In this document: positions 37,055 to 45,425 of the stretch, one piece after another
Layout: every line of letters starts with the position of its first letter
Numbering within the stretch: position 1 is the first letter of the stretch
Source: Chloroflexota bacterium
GTDB taxonomy: Bacteria; Chloroflexota; Anaerolineae; Anaerolineales; Villigracilaceae
Reading direction: 5' to 3'
Length of the DNA stretch: 64,000 bases
Assembly (NCBI GenBank): GCA_029782225.1
Contig: JAKOVF010000178.1
Span: forward strand, 24,557 to 88,556
Position numbers and translations under genes: made by a program
The notes under the pieces: model-generated
Told to the model about the DNA's origin: nothing
Database searches by the model: none
The model's input: the letters and a program-made list of their open reading frames with translations, nothing else

Positions 37055-38530
37055 ATGCAGCCAAGACTATCTCTCCTGGACGAGGACCTCATCAAACGGA
37101 TTCTTGAAGAGGCTTATCAGCTTCTACTCAAACCCGGCGTCAAAGTACAAAACGCCGAGGCGCGGCAATTACTCGCGGAAGCTGGCGCCTCCGTGGATGA
37201 AGAGACAATGGTCGTCCGCATCCCGGAGCAAATTGTCCGTTCGGCATTAAACACGGTTCCTCGGCAATTCAATCTGTATGATTACGACGGCAATCCCAAG
37301 GTTCAGTATGGAGGCGACGCCGTCCAGTTCGATCCCGGCTCGTCGGGAATCTCGGTCTTTATCCCCGAAACCCTCGAACACAAAACCGCCGAAACCGCGG
37401 ACCTGATCCGTGTCATCAAAGTTGCCGAAAGCCTGCCGCAATACGACGCACAATCCACGGCGGTTGTATGCGATGATGTGCCCAAGGAAGTGCATGACCT
37501 GTATCGTTTGTATCTGGTCATGCTGTATTCAAAGAAACCGATCGTCACAGGGGCGTTCTCCAATGCGACACTGCATCACATGATCGAGATGCTTGCGATC
37601 TTTGCGGGCGGCCAGGATAAGTTACGCGAGCAACCGCGCGCCATCTTTGATGTTTGCCCATCGCCTCCCCTGATCTGGTCAAACTTCGGTGCCGGCAATC
37701 TGATGACTCTTGCCCGCGCGGGAGTGCCTGCTGAAATCGTGTCTATGCCGCTTGCAGGCGCGGCGGCGCCGGTAACCTTGCTTGGCGCGGTCACCCAACA
37801 CGCGGCTGAATGTCTCTCAGGCATTGCAATCCATCAACTCGCTCAGGCAGGCTCACCCATCGTTTGGGGCGGCGCGCCGTCCACGTTCGACATGCGTAAA
37901 GGCAGCACACCATTTGGCTCGGTGGAAACCGCGATGATCGATTCTTCCTACGCCCAGGTTGGCAAATATCTCGGCCTGCCAACCCATGCCTACCTCGGCG
38001 CAACGGAGTCGAAACTGCTCGACATGCAGGCAGGACTCGAAAGCGGCATGGGTGCATTGGTAGGCGCGTTGAGCGGCATCAACATGATCTCTGGCTCCGG
38101 CATGCTGGATTCTCTGCTATGCCAGAGTCCTGAAAAACTTGTCATCGACGCGGAGGGCATAGCGATGGCGCAGCGGATGCTTCAAGGTATGAAGATTCAT
38201 ACGGAATCATTAGCCACAGGATTTTATGAGGGCGTCAACTTCAAAGGCGGTGACTTCCTCAAGCAGAAGATCACGATGCAGCTTTTCCAGAAAGAACAGC
38301 ACATGCCCGGCAAGGTGATTGACCGCGACTCGATGCGCGGCTGGAAAGCTTCTGGCTCCATGGACACCTTCAGCCGAGCGAAACTCCGCGTGGCGGAAAT
38401 CCTCGCGTCCTATAAGCGGCCTGAGCTTGATCCCGCCAGAGAAGCAGCACTGCGCGCCTTTGTGCTTGGTCTCGCCAAAAAGGCCGGACTGGAGCAATTA
38501 CCGGAGCTGGAAGATTTCCAACCGGCGTAG
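37055..38530 (+). CDS. MttB-superfamily corrinoid methyltransferase 3 (non-pyrrolysine)
   Basis: 491 residues from the ATG at 37055, which has AAGGAGC 5-6 nt upstream; the frame stays open to 36968 but that extension has no homologous sequence in copy 2. It aligns end to end with copy 2 (LYDYDGNPKVQYGGD, DPGSSGIS, DVCPSPPLIWSNFGAGN, GINMISGSGMLDS), roughly two thirds identical by eye. No in-frame amber codon. Shared blocks in both copies indicate a recent duplication with time to specialise. Confidence 0.92.
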   Translation: MQPRLSLLDEDLIKRILEEAYQLLLKPGVKVQNAEARQLLAEAGASVDEETMVVRIPEQIVRSALNTVPRQFNLYDYDGNPKVQYGGDAVQFDPGSSGISVFIPETLEHKTAETADLIRVIKVAESLPQYDAQSTAVVCDDVPKEVHDLYRLYLVMLYSKKPIVTGAFSNATLHHMIEMLAIFAGGQDKLREQPRAIFDVCPSPPLIWSNFGAGNLMTLARAGVPAEIVSMPLAGAAAPVTLLGAVTQHAAECLSGIAIHQLAQAGSPIVWGGAPSTFDMRKGSTPFGSVETAMIDSSYAQVGKYLGLPTHAYLGATESKLLDMQAGLESGMGALVGALSGINMISGSGMLDSLLCQSPEKLVIDAEGIAMAQRMLQGMKIHTESLATGFYEGVNFKGGDFLKQKITMQLFQKEQHMPGKVIDRDSMRGWKASGSMDTFSRAKLRVAEILASYKRPELDPAREAALRAFVLGLAKKAGLEQLPELEDFQPA

Positions 38531-38542
38531 TCTATCCAGAAA

Positions 38543-38572
38543 ATCGGACAGGTTTCTCCAAACCTGTCCGAT
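38543..38572. terminator. Perfect hairpin between MttB3 and the S9 peptidase gene
   Basis: ATCGGACAGGTTT and its exact complement enclose a CTCC loop, giving a 13-bp stem that ends 10 nt before the peptidase ATG. No T-run follows on the + strand. It could be a processing or attenuation hairpin or another interspersed repeat; a weak terminator is also possible. Confidence 0.5.
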
Positions 38573-38582
38573 CTGAAACAAG

Positions 38583-40367
38583 ATGATGCTTGACCTAGTC
38601 CAACTTCTCAGCGTTCCGCATATCAACACAGATCTACGCTTTGACCTCTCCCGTGATGGTGAGAAGGTTGCGTTTTCGTGGAACAAGTCTGGGCAGTGGG
38701 AAATTTGCGAAATGCCCCTTGGCACCACCCCTCTCGCTGTGGGAGCGGACAAAAGATCAGACGGCGCCGGCGCAAAATTCAGTCCCCGTTATTGCCCCGA
38801 TGGAAAGTATTTGGCGTACGCGTTGGACTTAGATGGCAGCGAGTCCTATCACATCATCTTGCATGATTTACAGACAAACGCTTTCCGAGACCTAACTCCC
38901 TTTAGTGGTTATGCGCATCAGCTGAATTTTGACTTTTCTCCGAATGGAAAGCAACTGGCTATCCTCTGTGATGAGAAGGGACAGTTTGCCCTGTACACCA
39001 TGCCTACACAGGGCGGGGAGAAAACGTTGCTGATGGATATCCAACGCCCCTGCTGGGATGTCCGCTGGTCGCCGGATGGAAAATGGATTTGTGTCGAAGC
39101 TGAGACAACAGCCAGTGATCGAGGCTTATTCGTTGTTTCTTCCCAGGGTGGTGACCCTCTTCAAGTCAGACAGACTGGCGAAGGGGCCAACGCGCAGCAC
39201 GCGGCCTGGTCCCCGGATGGCAAGGAAGTCGCTTTTTCGGGAGAGAATGGCGAATGGCACGACATTGGCATCTATGAAGTTGAAACGGGTGAAGTAATCT
39301 GGGTAAGTCTCAGCGAAGGGGATGACACGTCTCCTTGCTGGTCTTTTGATGGGAGCCGCCTGGCATGGGTCCATGCGCAGGGCGCGGCAACCAGGCTCGA
39401 GATCTGGGAAGGAACCGGGGAAATTCGTCAGTATCAAGTCGGCCCGGGAGTCCATTATCAACCACAATTCACAAAAGATGGGAAAGGGCTGATCTTTACT
39501 TTCGAAAGCCCAAGCCAGCCGCCTGATCTGTGGAAGTTGAATCTTGATGATGAGTCGCTTGAGCAATTGACTTTCTCGATGCCGGAGGATATGAAGGATG
39601 AGGAATTCATCCAGCCCGAGGAGATTCGGTATCCGACCAGTGATGGCGCAAGCGTCCCCGCGTTGCTGTACCGGGCAAAGGACAGCAAGCGCGCAGTGGT
39701 CAACATTCACGGCGGACCAAACTGGAATTTTCAATTGATATGGCATCCCATGATGAGTTACATGGCGTCGCGCGGTTGGACGGTGCTTGTGCCAAATTAT
39801 CGCGGCTCGACGGGCTACGGGAAAGCGTGGCAAAACGCGAGCCGCTTCGATATGGGCGGCGTGGATACGCGCGATTGTGCAGCAGGTGTGAAGTATCTAA
39901 TTGAAAACGGATTCGCTGAAGAGGGCAAAATCGCGTTGACCGGAAGGAGCCACGGCGGTTATCTGACGATGACATGCATGACCATGTTCTCCGAGTTGTG
40001 GGCCGGCGGATCAGCAGTTGTTCCGTTCTTGAATTGGTTTGAATCGCACAAAGCTTCGCGCCAGGATTTGCAGCATTGGAACGTCGAAAACATGGGAGAC
40101 CCGAAAGAGAATTTCGAATTGTGGTACGCACGCTCGCCCTATTTCTTTCTCGATAACATCGAGGCGCCTGTGCAATTGATCTGTGGAGCGAACGACCCGC
40201 GCTGCCCGGCAAGCGAGTCCATCAATGCGCGTGATAAACTTATCGAGTTGGGCCGCCCAGTGGATTTGGTCTTGTACGAGAATGAGGGCCATATATTCTT
40301 AGACACAAAGAATGTCGTCGATTCAGAGTTACGAAGAATCGAATTCTTAGAGAAGGTGCTGGAGTAG
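38583..40367 (+). CDS. S9-family (prolyl oligopeptidase / acylaminoacyl peptidase-like) peptidase
   Basis: 594 residues, cytoplasmic. The N-terminal half (about 1-330) is a beta-propeller with repeated SPDGK or CPDGK turns that gate the active site. The C-terminal alpha/beta-hydrolase domain carries the triad S456 in GRSHGGY, D538 in CGANDPRC and H570 in NEGHIF. Such enzymes cut short peptides or N-acylated residues. It lies among the methyltransferase genes, starting 52 nt after MttB3, so it may free methylated amino acids from peptides (inference). ATG at 38586 is an equal start choice. Confidence 0.93.
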   Translation: MMLDLVQLLSVPHINTDLRFDLSRDGEKVAFSWNKSGQWEICEMPLGTTPLAVGADKRSDGAGAKFSPRYCPDGKYLAYALDLDGSESYHIILHDLQTNAFRDLTPFSGYAHQLNFDFSPNGKQLAILCDEKGQFALYTMPTQGGEKTLLMDIQRPCWDVRWSPDGKWICVEAETTASDRGLFVVSSQGGDPLQVRQTGEGANAQHAAWSPDGKEVAFSGENGEWHDIGIYEVETGEVIWVSLSEGDDTSPCWSFDGSRLAWVHAQGAATRLEIWEGTGEIRQYQVGPGVHYQPQFTKDGKGLIFTFESPSQPPDLWKLNLDDESLEQLTFSMPEDMKDEEFIQPEEIRYPTSDGASVPALLYRAKDSKRAVVNIHGGPNWNFQLIWHPMMSYMASRGWTVLVPNYRGSTGYGKAWQNASRFDMGGVDTRDCAAGVKYLIENGFAEEGKIALTGRSHGGYLTMTCMTMFSELWAGGSAVVPFLNWFESHKASRQDLQHWNVENMGDPKENFELWYARSPYFFLDNIEAPVQLICGANDPRCPASESINARDKLIELGRPVDLVLYENEGHIFLDTKNVVDSELRRIEFLEKVLE

Positions 40368-40414
40368 AACTTCTTAGCTGCAAAGAGATATGCAGGAAAT
40401 TTTCGGGAGCACCA

Positions 40415-41824
40415 ATGAACAGACTTGAGTTTTTATCGCAGGAAGACGTCAAGTGCATTCATGATGAAACTTTGCAGATTTTAAATGAGGTCGGTTTTGT
40501 GTGGACACACAGGTCGAGCCTGGCTATCCTCACCGGCGCGGGATGCAGGGTTCAGGGCAATCGCGTCTATTTTCCTCCTGAACTGGTCGAGGAGAGCATC
40601 AAAAAAGCCGGTAAAAGAGTTACCATTACAGGGCGGAATGGGACAACAAAGACGCTGGGCGATGGCAATTTGTATTTTCATAATCTGGGGGGCGCGCGCG
40701 ATGTCTATGACGCGCGGACGAATCAGCGCCGCATTGCGACCGAGCAGGATGTGATCGATGCCACGCGCCTGCTGGACGCTCTGGAGAACTGTCACACGGT
40801 AACTCCTTTCTTCACTCCGCGCGATGTCCCGGGCGAACTTATGTCCCTCTATATGTATCGCCATTCTATTCCGCACACAACCAAACCCCTGCAGGGACCG
40901 GGCATCCAGTTTGGACCTGAGGTGAAATACGCATTGATGATGGCGGAAGTGATTGGCATGCAGCCGGAGAATCTCACGCTGTCCCTTTCACCGGTCAGCC
41001 CGCTCACCATTCCAGACCATGAAGCGGATGCCCTTATGGAGATGGCGCGCGCAGGCGTGGCTTTTGCCCTGCTCCCCTGTCCAACTGCGGGTGCGACTTC
41101 TCCGATGACGATCGCGGGCAGCCTGGCGCAGCAAAATGCTGAGACGCTCGCATGCCTGGTGCTGGCGCAATTGATCAACCCTGGCACGGCGTTTGTGTAT
41201 TGCGGGCGACTCGGCATGCTGGAGCCGCGTAATGGACTCATCTGGGGCGGTGTGGAACTCGGACTATCATCCGCCGCCACCGTTCAGCTCGGACATTATT
41301 ATGGATTCTCGGTCAACGTATACGGGTTTTCAACGAACGCTCACATCCTCGATGCGCAGAACGGTTTCGAGCGCGGGTTAAATGCGGTCATCCCTGCTAT
41401 GGCCGGCGCAGATGAGCTCTCCGGCATCGGTGAGATGGAAGCCGGCGTGATGGGCTCGTATGCGCAGATGGTTTTAGACAACGAGCTCGCGGGAAGCATC
41501 TTGCGTTTGCGCCGCGGTGTGAACGTGGATGACGATAGCCTGGCCTTTGCAAACGTGATGAAAGCAATGGATGGCACGCGCAACTTTCTCGGCCAGAAAC
41601 ATACGATGCAGCACCTCAAAACAGAACTAAAACTGACCAAACTCGCAGAACGCAATACGTGGGAAACCTGGGAAAAGAATGAGCGTAAGAGCATCGCCGA
41701 CTATGCCCAGGCCGAAGCGGAGCGGATCCTGCGCGAACACGAGGTTCCTCCGCTAGAATCACAACAGGAGAAGGAACTGGATCGAATCATGGCCGCGGCG
41801 GAAAAGGAAATGGTAAAAAAGTAG
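40415..41824 (+). CDS. MttB-superfamily corrinoid methyltransferase 4 (non-pyrrolysine)
   Basis: 469 residues. Same superfamily as the three genes upstream but of a different subgroup: SQEDVKCIHDETLQILNEVGF, YFHNLGGARDVYD, TKPLQGPGIQFGPEV, AGATSPMTIAGSLAQQNAE and QKHTMQHLKTELK. No in-frame amber codon. GGGAGC lies upstream of the ATG. It probably acts on its own methylated substrate and loads the shared corrinoid protein. It is separated from the next gene by a family A repeat. Confidence 0.91.
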   Translation: MNRLEFLSQEDVKCIHDETLQILNEVGFVWTHRSSLAILTGAGCRVQGNRVYFPPELVEESIKKAGKRVTITGRNGTTKTLGDGNLYFHNLGGARDVYDARTNQRRIATEQDVIDATRLLDALENCHTVTPFFTPRDVPGELMSLYMYRHSIPHTTKPLQGPGIQFGPEVKYALMMAEVIGMQPENLTLSLSPVSPLTIPDHEADALMEMARAGVAFALLPCPTAGATSPMTIAGSLAQQNAETLACLVLAQLINPGTAFVYCGRLGMLEPRNGLIWGGVELGLSSAATVQLGHYYGFSVNVYGFSTNAHILDAQNGFERGLNAVIPAMAGADELSGIGEMEAGVMGSYAQMVLDNELAGSILRLRRGVNVDDDSLAFANVMKAMDGTRNFLGQKHTMQHLKTELKLTKLAERNTWETWEKNERKSIADYAQAEAERILREHEVPPLESQQEKELDRIMAAAEKEMVKK

Positions 41825-41830
41825 TAGCAC

Positions 41831-41920
41831 GCGCTGAACGGAGTCGCAGGCGAACTCAAAGCGCAAGTAGTTTGCCCTCATAGGGATTGCCGACGATGGC
41901 TCTTCGACTTCGCTCAGGGC
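41831..41920. repeat. Palindromic intergenic repeat, family A copy 2
   Basis: GCGCTGAACGGAGTCGCAGGCGAA, then GTAGTTTG, then CTTCGACTTCGCTCAGGGC. Same block order as the copy at 29204-29302, with the middle diverged. Confidence 0.6.
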
Positions 41921-41944
41921 GAATTTTAAAGTTATGGAGGCATA

Positions 41945-43102
41945 ATGATCAAGCAGGCACACGCAATATCGGAAGAGATCATCGAATGGCGGCGTGATTT
42001 TCACGCGCACCCGGAACTTGGATTTGATGTCCATCGCACCGCCGGCATTGTTGCGGATGAACTGGAGAAGATGGGATACCGCGTCAAACGGGGGGTTGGC
42101 AAAACTGGCGTTGTTGCGGAAATCGGCGAAGGGGGAAAGATGGTCGCCATTCGCGCTGATATGGACGCACTGCCCATCCTGGAACAAAACGATACTGAGT
42201 ATGCATCGCAAAATCCGGGCAAAATGCACGCCTGCGGACATGACAGCCATACCGCGATGGCTTTAGGCGCAGCGATGATTTTGGCGAAGGAGAAATTGCC
42301 CGGTCGTGTACGCTTCTTATTCCAACCCTCTGAAGAGACCGCAGATGAGGAAGGCAAAAGTGGCGCGCAGCGCATGGCTGCAGACGGTGCGATGGATAAT
42401 GTGGATTTTGTCATCGCACAGCATGTAGACCCAAACCATCCCGTTGGGACCATTGCGATCAACGCGGGTCCGTCCTCCGGCGGCGTGGATTCCTGGTTTG
42501 CGACGATTAAAGGCAAGGGTGGACACGGGGCCTATCCCCATACAACGGTTGACCCATTCTATTTGCTGGGTCACGTGATTCTGGCACTGAATGCGATCAT
42601 CTCGCGCCGGATTGATCCATTTGAACCATCCGTTGTCAGCATTGGCTCGATCAATGGCGGCTTTACCGAGAATGTGATCCCTGAATCGATCAAGCTCACA
42701 GGAACATTGCGTTACACCTCGCTTCCAGTTCATAAACAGCTATTGGCTGAAATAAAGGCCGCGTTTGATATTGTCAGATCTCTGGGTGGGGATTATGAGT
42801 TGAAAATTGAAACAGGCGGACCGCCCATGATCAACAACGAGATGGTCTCTGATGCAATTGAAAAGGTTGGGCAGGACCTGCTTGGAAACGACAAGGTTTT
42901 GAAGTTGCATAAAACGCTGGGCGCGGAGGATTTCAGTTCCTTCCTAGAGCTGGCGCCCGGCGCGATGTTCACGCTTGGCACAATGATCGAGGGACGCGAG
43001 GTCTACCAGCTTCATCATCCAAAATTCGACCTGGATGAGCGTGCCCTTCCGGTTGGGACGGCTGTGCTGGCTGAAACCGCCATGAGGTTCTTGAAATCCT
43101 AA
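41945..43102 (+). CDS. M20-family amidohydrolase (aminoacylase/carboxypeptidase-like)
   Basis: 385 residues. M20D metallohydrolase: HAHPELGF near the start, ADMDALP, the metal-binding HACGHDSH (C97, H99), the catalytic EE pair (about 130-131), GKGGHGAYPH in the dimerisation domain and GAEDFS near the end. Homologues hydrolyse N-acyl amino acids or indole-acetyl conjugates. GGAGGC precedes the ATG. Within the corrinoid cluster it may release amino-acid or betaine substrates from conjugates; this is inferred from position only. Confidence 0.93.
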   Translation: MIKQAHAISEEIIEWRRDFHAHPELGFDVHRTAGIVADELEKMGYRVKRGVGKTGVVAEIGEGGKMVAIRADMDALPILEQNDTEYASQNPGKMHACGHDSHTAMALGAAMILAKEKLPGRVRFLFQPSEETADEEGKSGAQRMAADGAMDNVDFVIAQHVDPNHPVGTIAINAGPSSGGVDSWFATIKGKGGHGAYPHTTVDPFYLLGHVILALNAIISRRIDPFEPSVVSIGSINGGFTENVIPESIKLTGTLRYTSLPVHKQLLAEIKAAFDIVRSLGGDYELKIETGGPPMINNEMVSDAIEKVGQDLLGNDKVLKLHKTLGAEDFSSFLELAPGAMFTLGTMIEGREVYQLHHPKFDLDERALPVGTAVLAETAMRFLKS

Positions 43103-43107
43103 TTCAA

Positions 43108-43227
43108 TGTCATTGCGAGGCGCCGTTTTTCCGCCGGAGCAATCTTCCATCGGACAGGCCGCGATGCCTCTGATAAGCACTCCCGGCACCAAGAGATTGC
43201 TTCGTTGCTGTGCTCCTCGCTATGACA
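43108..43227. repeat. Palindromic intergenic repeat, family D
   Basis: TGTCATTGCGAGG at the left pairs with CCTCGCTATGACA at the right (12 of 13). Inner copies of GCAATCT and AGATTGC also face each other. 120 bp between the M20 and the methyl-THF methyltransferase genes. This layout is typical of miniature inverted-repeat elements. Confidence 0.65.
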
Positions 43228-43249
43228 GAAACTAAATTCGGAGGGCAGT

Positions 43250-44122
43250 ATGCATACCAAACTGAAGAGCAATAGCAAGGAAGTGGTTATCGGCATCGAC
43301 AAGCCGTTCGTGATGATCGGCGAAAAGCTCAACCCCACCGGTTTGAAGAAGCTGGGCAAAGCGCTCGAAGAAAACAACATGGACTATGTCAAGCAGCTTG
43401 CCCAGCGGCAGGTGGCATGGGGCGCGGACGTCCTGGATGTCAATGTGGGCCACCCGGGGATCGATGAGGTGGCCATGATGGCGAAGGTTGTCGAAGCGGT
43501 TTTGTCCGCGGTGGATGTGCCGCTCTGCATCGACTCCAACGATCCAAAGATCCTCGAAGCCGGGCTAAATCTTGTGCCCGGCAAGCCGCTGGTCAATTCT
43601 GTCAACGGGGAGGAAAAGCAATTGAGCACGATCCTGCCCATCGTCAAGGATCGAGGCGCGGCGGTCATCGGGTTGACCATTGACGACGAGGGGATCCCTG
43701 CCACAGCGGAGAAAAGACTCGCTGCCGCGGGAATCGTCATTGAGCGCGCTGCCAGGATCGGTATCCCCATCGAAGACATCATCATTGACCCGCTGGTAAT
43801 GACCGTGGGCGCGGATAGCAAGGCTGCGTCTATTACACTTGAAACCATCCGGCTCGTGCGGGAGAAATTTGGCTCCAACGTCAATCTGGGCGCAAGCAAT
43901 GTTTCGTTTGGTTTGCCGGATCGCCCAACGGTGAATAGTGCCTTCCTGGCACTTGCTATGCAGGCAGGTGCGACCTGCTCCATTACCGATCCAATCAAGC
44001 TGGGAAGCACGGTCCGAGCCACCGATCTCTTGCTCGGCAGGGACGGTTTCTCGATGCGCTTCCTGAAATATTTCCGCGCCACCGAAAAATTGCGCGAACA
44101 GGAAGCCGCCGTAAAAGCATAG
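43250..44122 (+). CDS. Methyltetrahydrofolate:corrinoid-protein methyltransferase (MtgA/AcsE-like)
   Basis: 290 residues, a single pterin-binding TIM barrel of the dihydropteroate-synthase type. Blocks: VMIGEKLNPTG, WGADVLDVNVG, PLCIDSND, GKPLVNSVNGE, DDEGIP, DPLVMTVG and GASNVSFGLPDR. It moves methyl groups between the cobalt of the corrinoid protein and tetrahydrofolate. With the MttB paralogues this gives the route quaternary amine to methyl-corrinoid to methyl-THF, as in glycine betaine demethylation. GGAGGG precedes the ATG. Last gene of the cluster. Confidence 0.93.
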   Translation: MHTKLKSNSKEVVIGIDKPFVMIGEKLNPTGLKKLGKALEENNMDYVKQLAQRQVAWGADVLDVNVGHPGIDEVAMMAKVVEAVLSAVDVPLCIDSNDPKILEAGLNLVPGKPLVNSVNGEEKQLSTILPIVKDRGAAVIGLTIDDEGIPATAEKRLAAAGIVIERAARIGIPIEDIIIDPLVMTVGADSKAASITLETIRLVREKFGSNVNLGASNVSFGLPDRPTVNSAFLALAMQAGATCSITDPIKLGSTVRATDLLLGRDGFSMRFLKYFRATEKLREQEAAVKA

Positions 44123-44215
44123 ACGATTCAGAAAACTCTTATCTTCTGACGCTACAATTTTGGGAGACAGTCAATGGCTGCCTCCCTTTTGCTTATATGC
44201 GCTCTGAAGGAAAAG

Positions 44216-45307
44216 ATGAATAGATCACTCTTCACCGTTTTGATTCTTGGACTGTTGCTTTCCTCTTGTGGCCATGTGCCATCCAGCACTGTGGCACCAA
44301 CTGTGCCACCGATGATTCCATCAGAGACGCCGCTGCTGCCCAGGAGTACCGAACCCCCAACTCCAGTTTCGACCAACACTTTTGTACCCACGGCAACACC
44401 GATCCCCAACCCGATGACCATCGCTGCTATGAGGGCGGGGTCTTATCCGGGGAGCGACATCACCATTGTCAGGGAACTGGACAAAGGTTCGAATTACAGA
44501 AGATATTATGCGTATTATCTTTCCCAAGGCTTGAAGATTTATGCACTGCTCACAGTACCGGACGGTGAAAAACCTGAAGGCGGCTGGCCAGCGATTGTTT
44601 TCAATCACGGATACATTCCGCCAGACGTGTACCGCACAACAGAACGATACATTGCCTATGTAGATGAAATTGCCAAGGCAGGGTATATAGTCTTCCGGAT
44701 CGACTATCGCGGCCATGACGCGTCGGAAGGTGAGGCAAGGGGTGCATACGGCGATCCAGGTTATGAGATCGATGTCCTGAATGCAGTTGCATCCATCAAG
44801 CGCTTTCCAGACGCAAACCCGAATAAGATCGGCATGTGGGGTCATTCCATGGGCGGATATTTGACCCTGCGTGCGATGGTCATTACCAGGGATATAAAAG
44901 TGGGCGTGATCTGGGGCGGTGTGGTCGCATCGTATCCGGATATGCTGTACAACTGGCGGAGGACAAGTTCTGTCACACCGTCACCAAGCTCTCGCGGCGC
45001 GGGCTGGCGGACACAATGGCTTGAACAATACGGATCACCGGAGCAAAACCCAGCTTTTTGGGACTCGGTCTCGGCCACCAGTTACTTAAGCGATCTCTCG
45101 GGCCCGCTTCAGCTGCATCACAGCACAACGGATGAGGAGGTCCCTGTTGAATTTTCAATTCGGCTGGCAGAGCAGGGGCGCGCAGCCGGCAAGATCGTTG
45201 ACCTATATGAATACGAAGGGGATAACCATAACATCTCTGGAAATTTCGCCACCGCCATGCAGAGAACAATTGCGTTCTTTGATACGTACTTGAAACAAGA
45301 TGGCTGA
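44216..45307 (+). CDS. Secreted lipoprotein alpha/beta hydrolase
   Basis: 363 residues from the ATG at 44216, chosen because it gives a lipoprotein signal (hydrophobic stretch then LSSC) and has AAGGA upstream; 44174 would add 14 residues without sense. A Thr/Pro-rich linker follows the lipidated Cys. The hydrolase domain has the oxyanion-side FNHGY, nucleophile Ser in GHSMGGYLTL, and an Asp and His near TDEEVP and GDNHN. It resembles acyl-peptide hydrolase and dienelactone-hydrolase folds. The substrate is unknown. Confidence 0.88.
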   Translation: MNRSLFTVLILGLLLSSCGHVPSSTVAPTVPPMIPSETPLLPRSTEPPTPVSTNTFVPTATPIPNPMTIAAMRAGSYPGSDITIVRELDKGSNYRRYYAYYLSQGLKIYALLTVPDGEKPEGGWPAIVFNHGYIPPDVYRTTERYIAYVDEIAKAGYIVFRIDYRGHDASEGEARGAYGDPGYEIDVLNAVASIKRFPDANPNKIGMWGHSMGGYLTLRAMVITRDIKVGVIWGGVVASYPDMLYNWRRTSSVTPSPSSRGAGWRTQWLEQYGSPEQNPAFWDSVSATSYLSDLSGPLQLHHSTTDEEVPVEFSIRLAEQGRAAGKIVDLYEYEGDNHNISGNFATAMQRTIAFFDTYLKQDG

Positions 45308-45410
45308 TCCACTACTTTCTCCCACAGACCAGTGAAAACGAATCACCGAGCTACATAGATTCTATCTGCTTTATGACTCCGTGTCTTGGTGGCCAATTCT
45401 TCCTTACCTC

Positions 45411-45419
45411 TGCTAGAAT
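45411..45419 (+). promoter_or_regulatory. Extended -10 box before the pseudokinase gene
   Basis: TGCTAGAAT: an extended -10 (TG-N-TAGAAT) with 6 nt between its end and the ATG at 45426. No ribosome site precedes the ATG, so a leaderless transcript is likely. There is no clear -35, as is common for extended -10 promoters. Confidence 0.45.
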
Positions 45420-45425
45420 CAAGAT

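Noticed and set aside
33857..41824. Pyrrolysine-containing MttB enzymes
   Set aside because: All four frames are full length without an in-frame amber codon and no pyl genes are present.
43384..44082. 232-codon open frame on the - strand opposite the methyl-THF methyltransferase gene
   Set aside because: Antisense shadow of a well-supported gene; translation is Ser/Thr/Ala-rich without recognisable motifs.
44123..44215. Terminator after the methyl-THF methyltransferase gene
   Set aside because: TCAGAA/TTCTGA gives only a six-bp AT-rich stem without a T-run; too weak to call.
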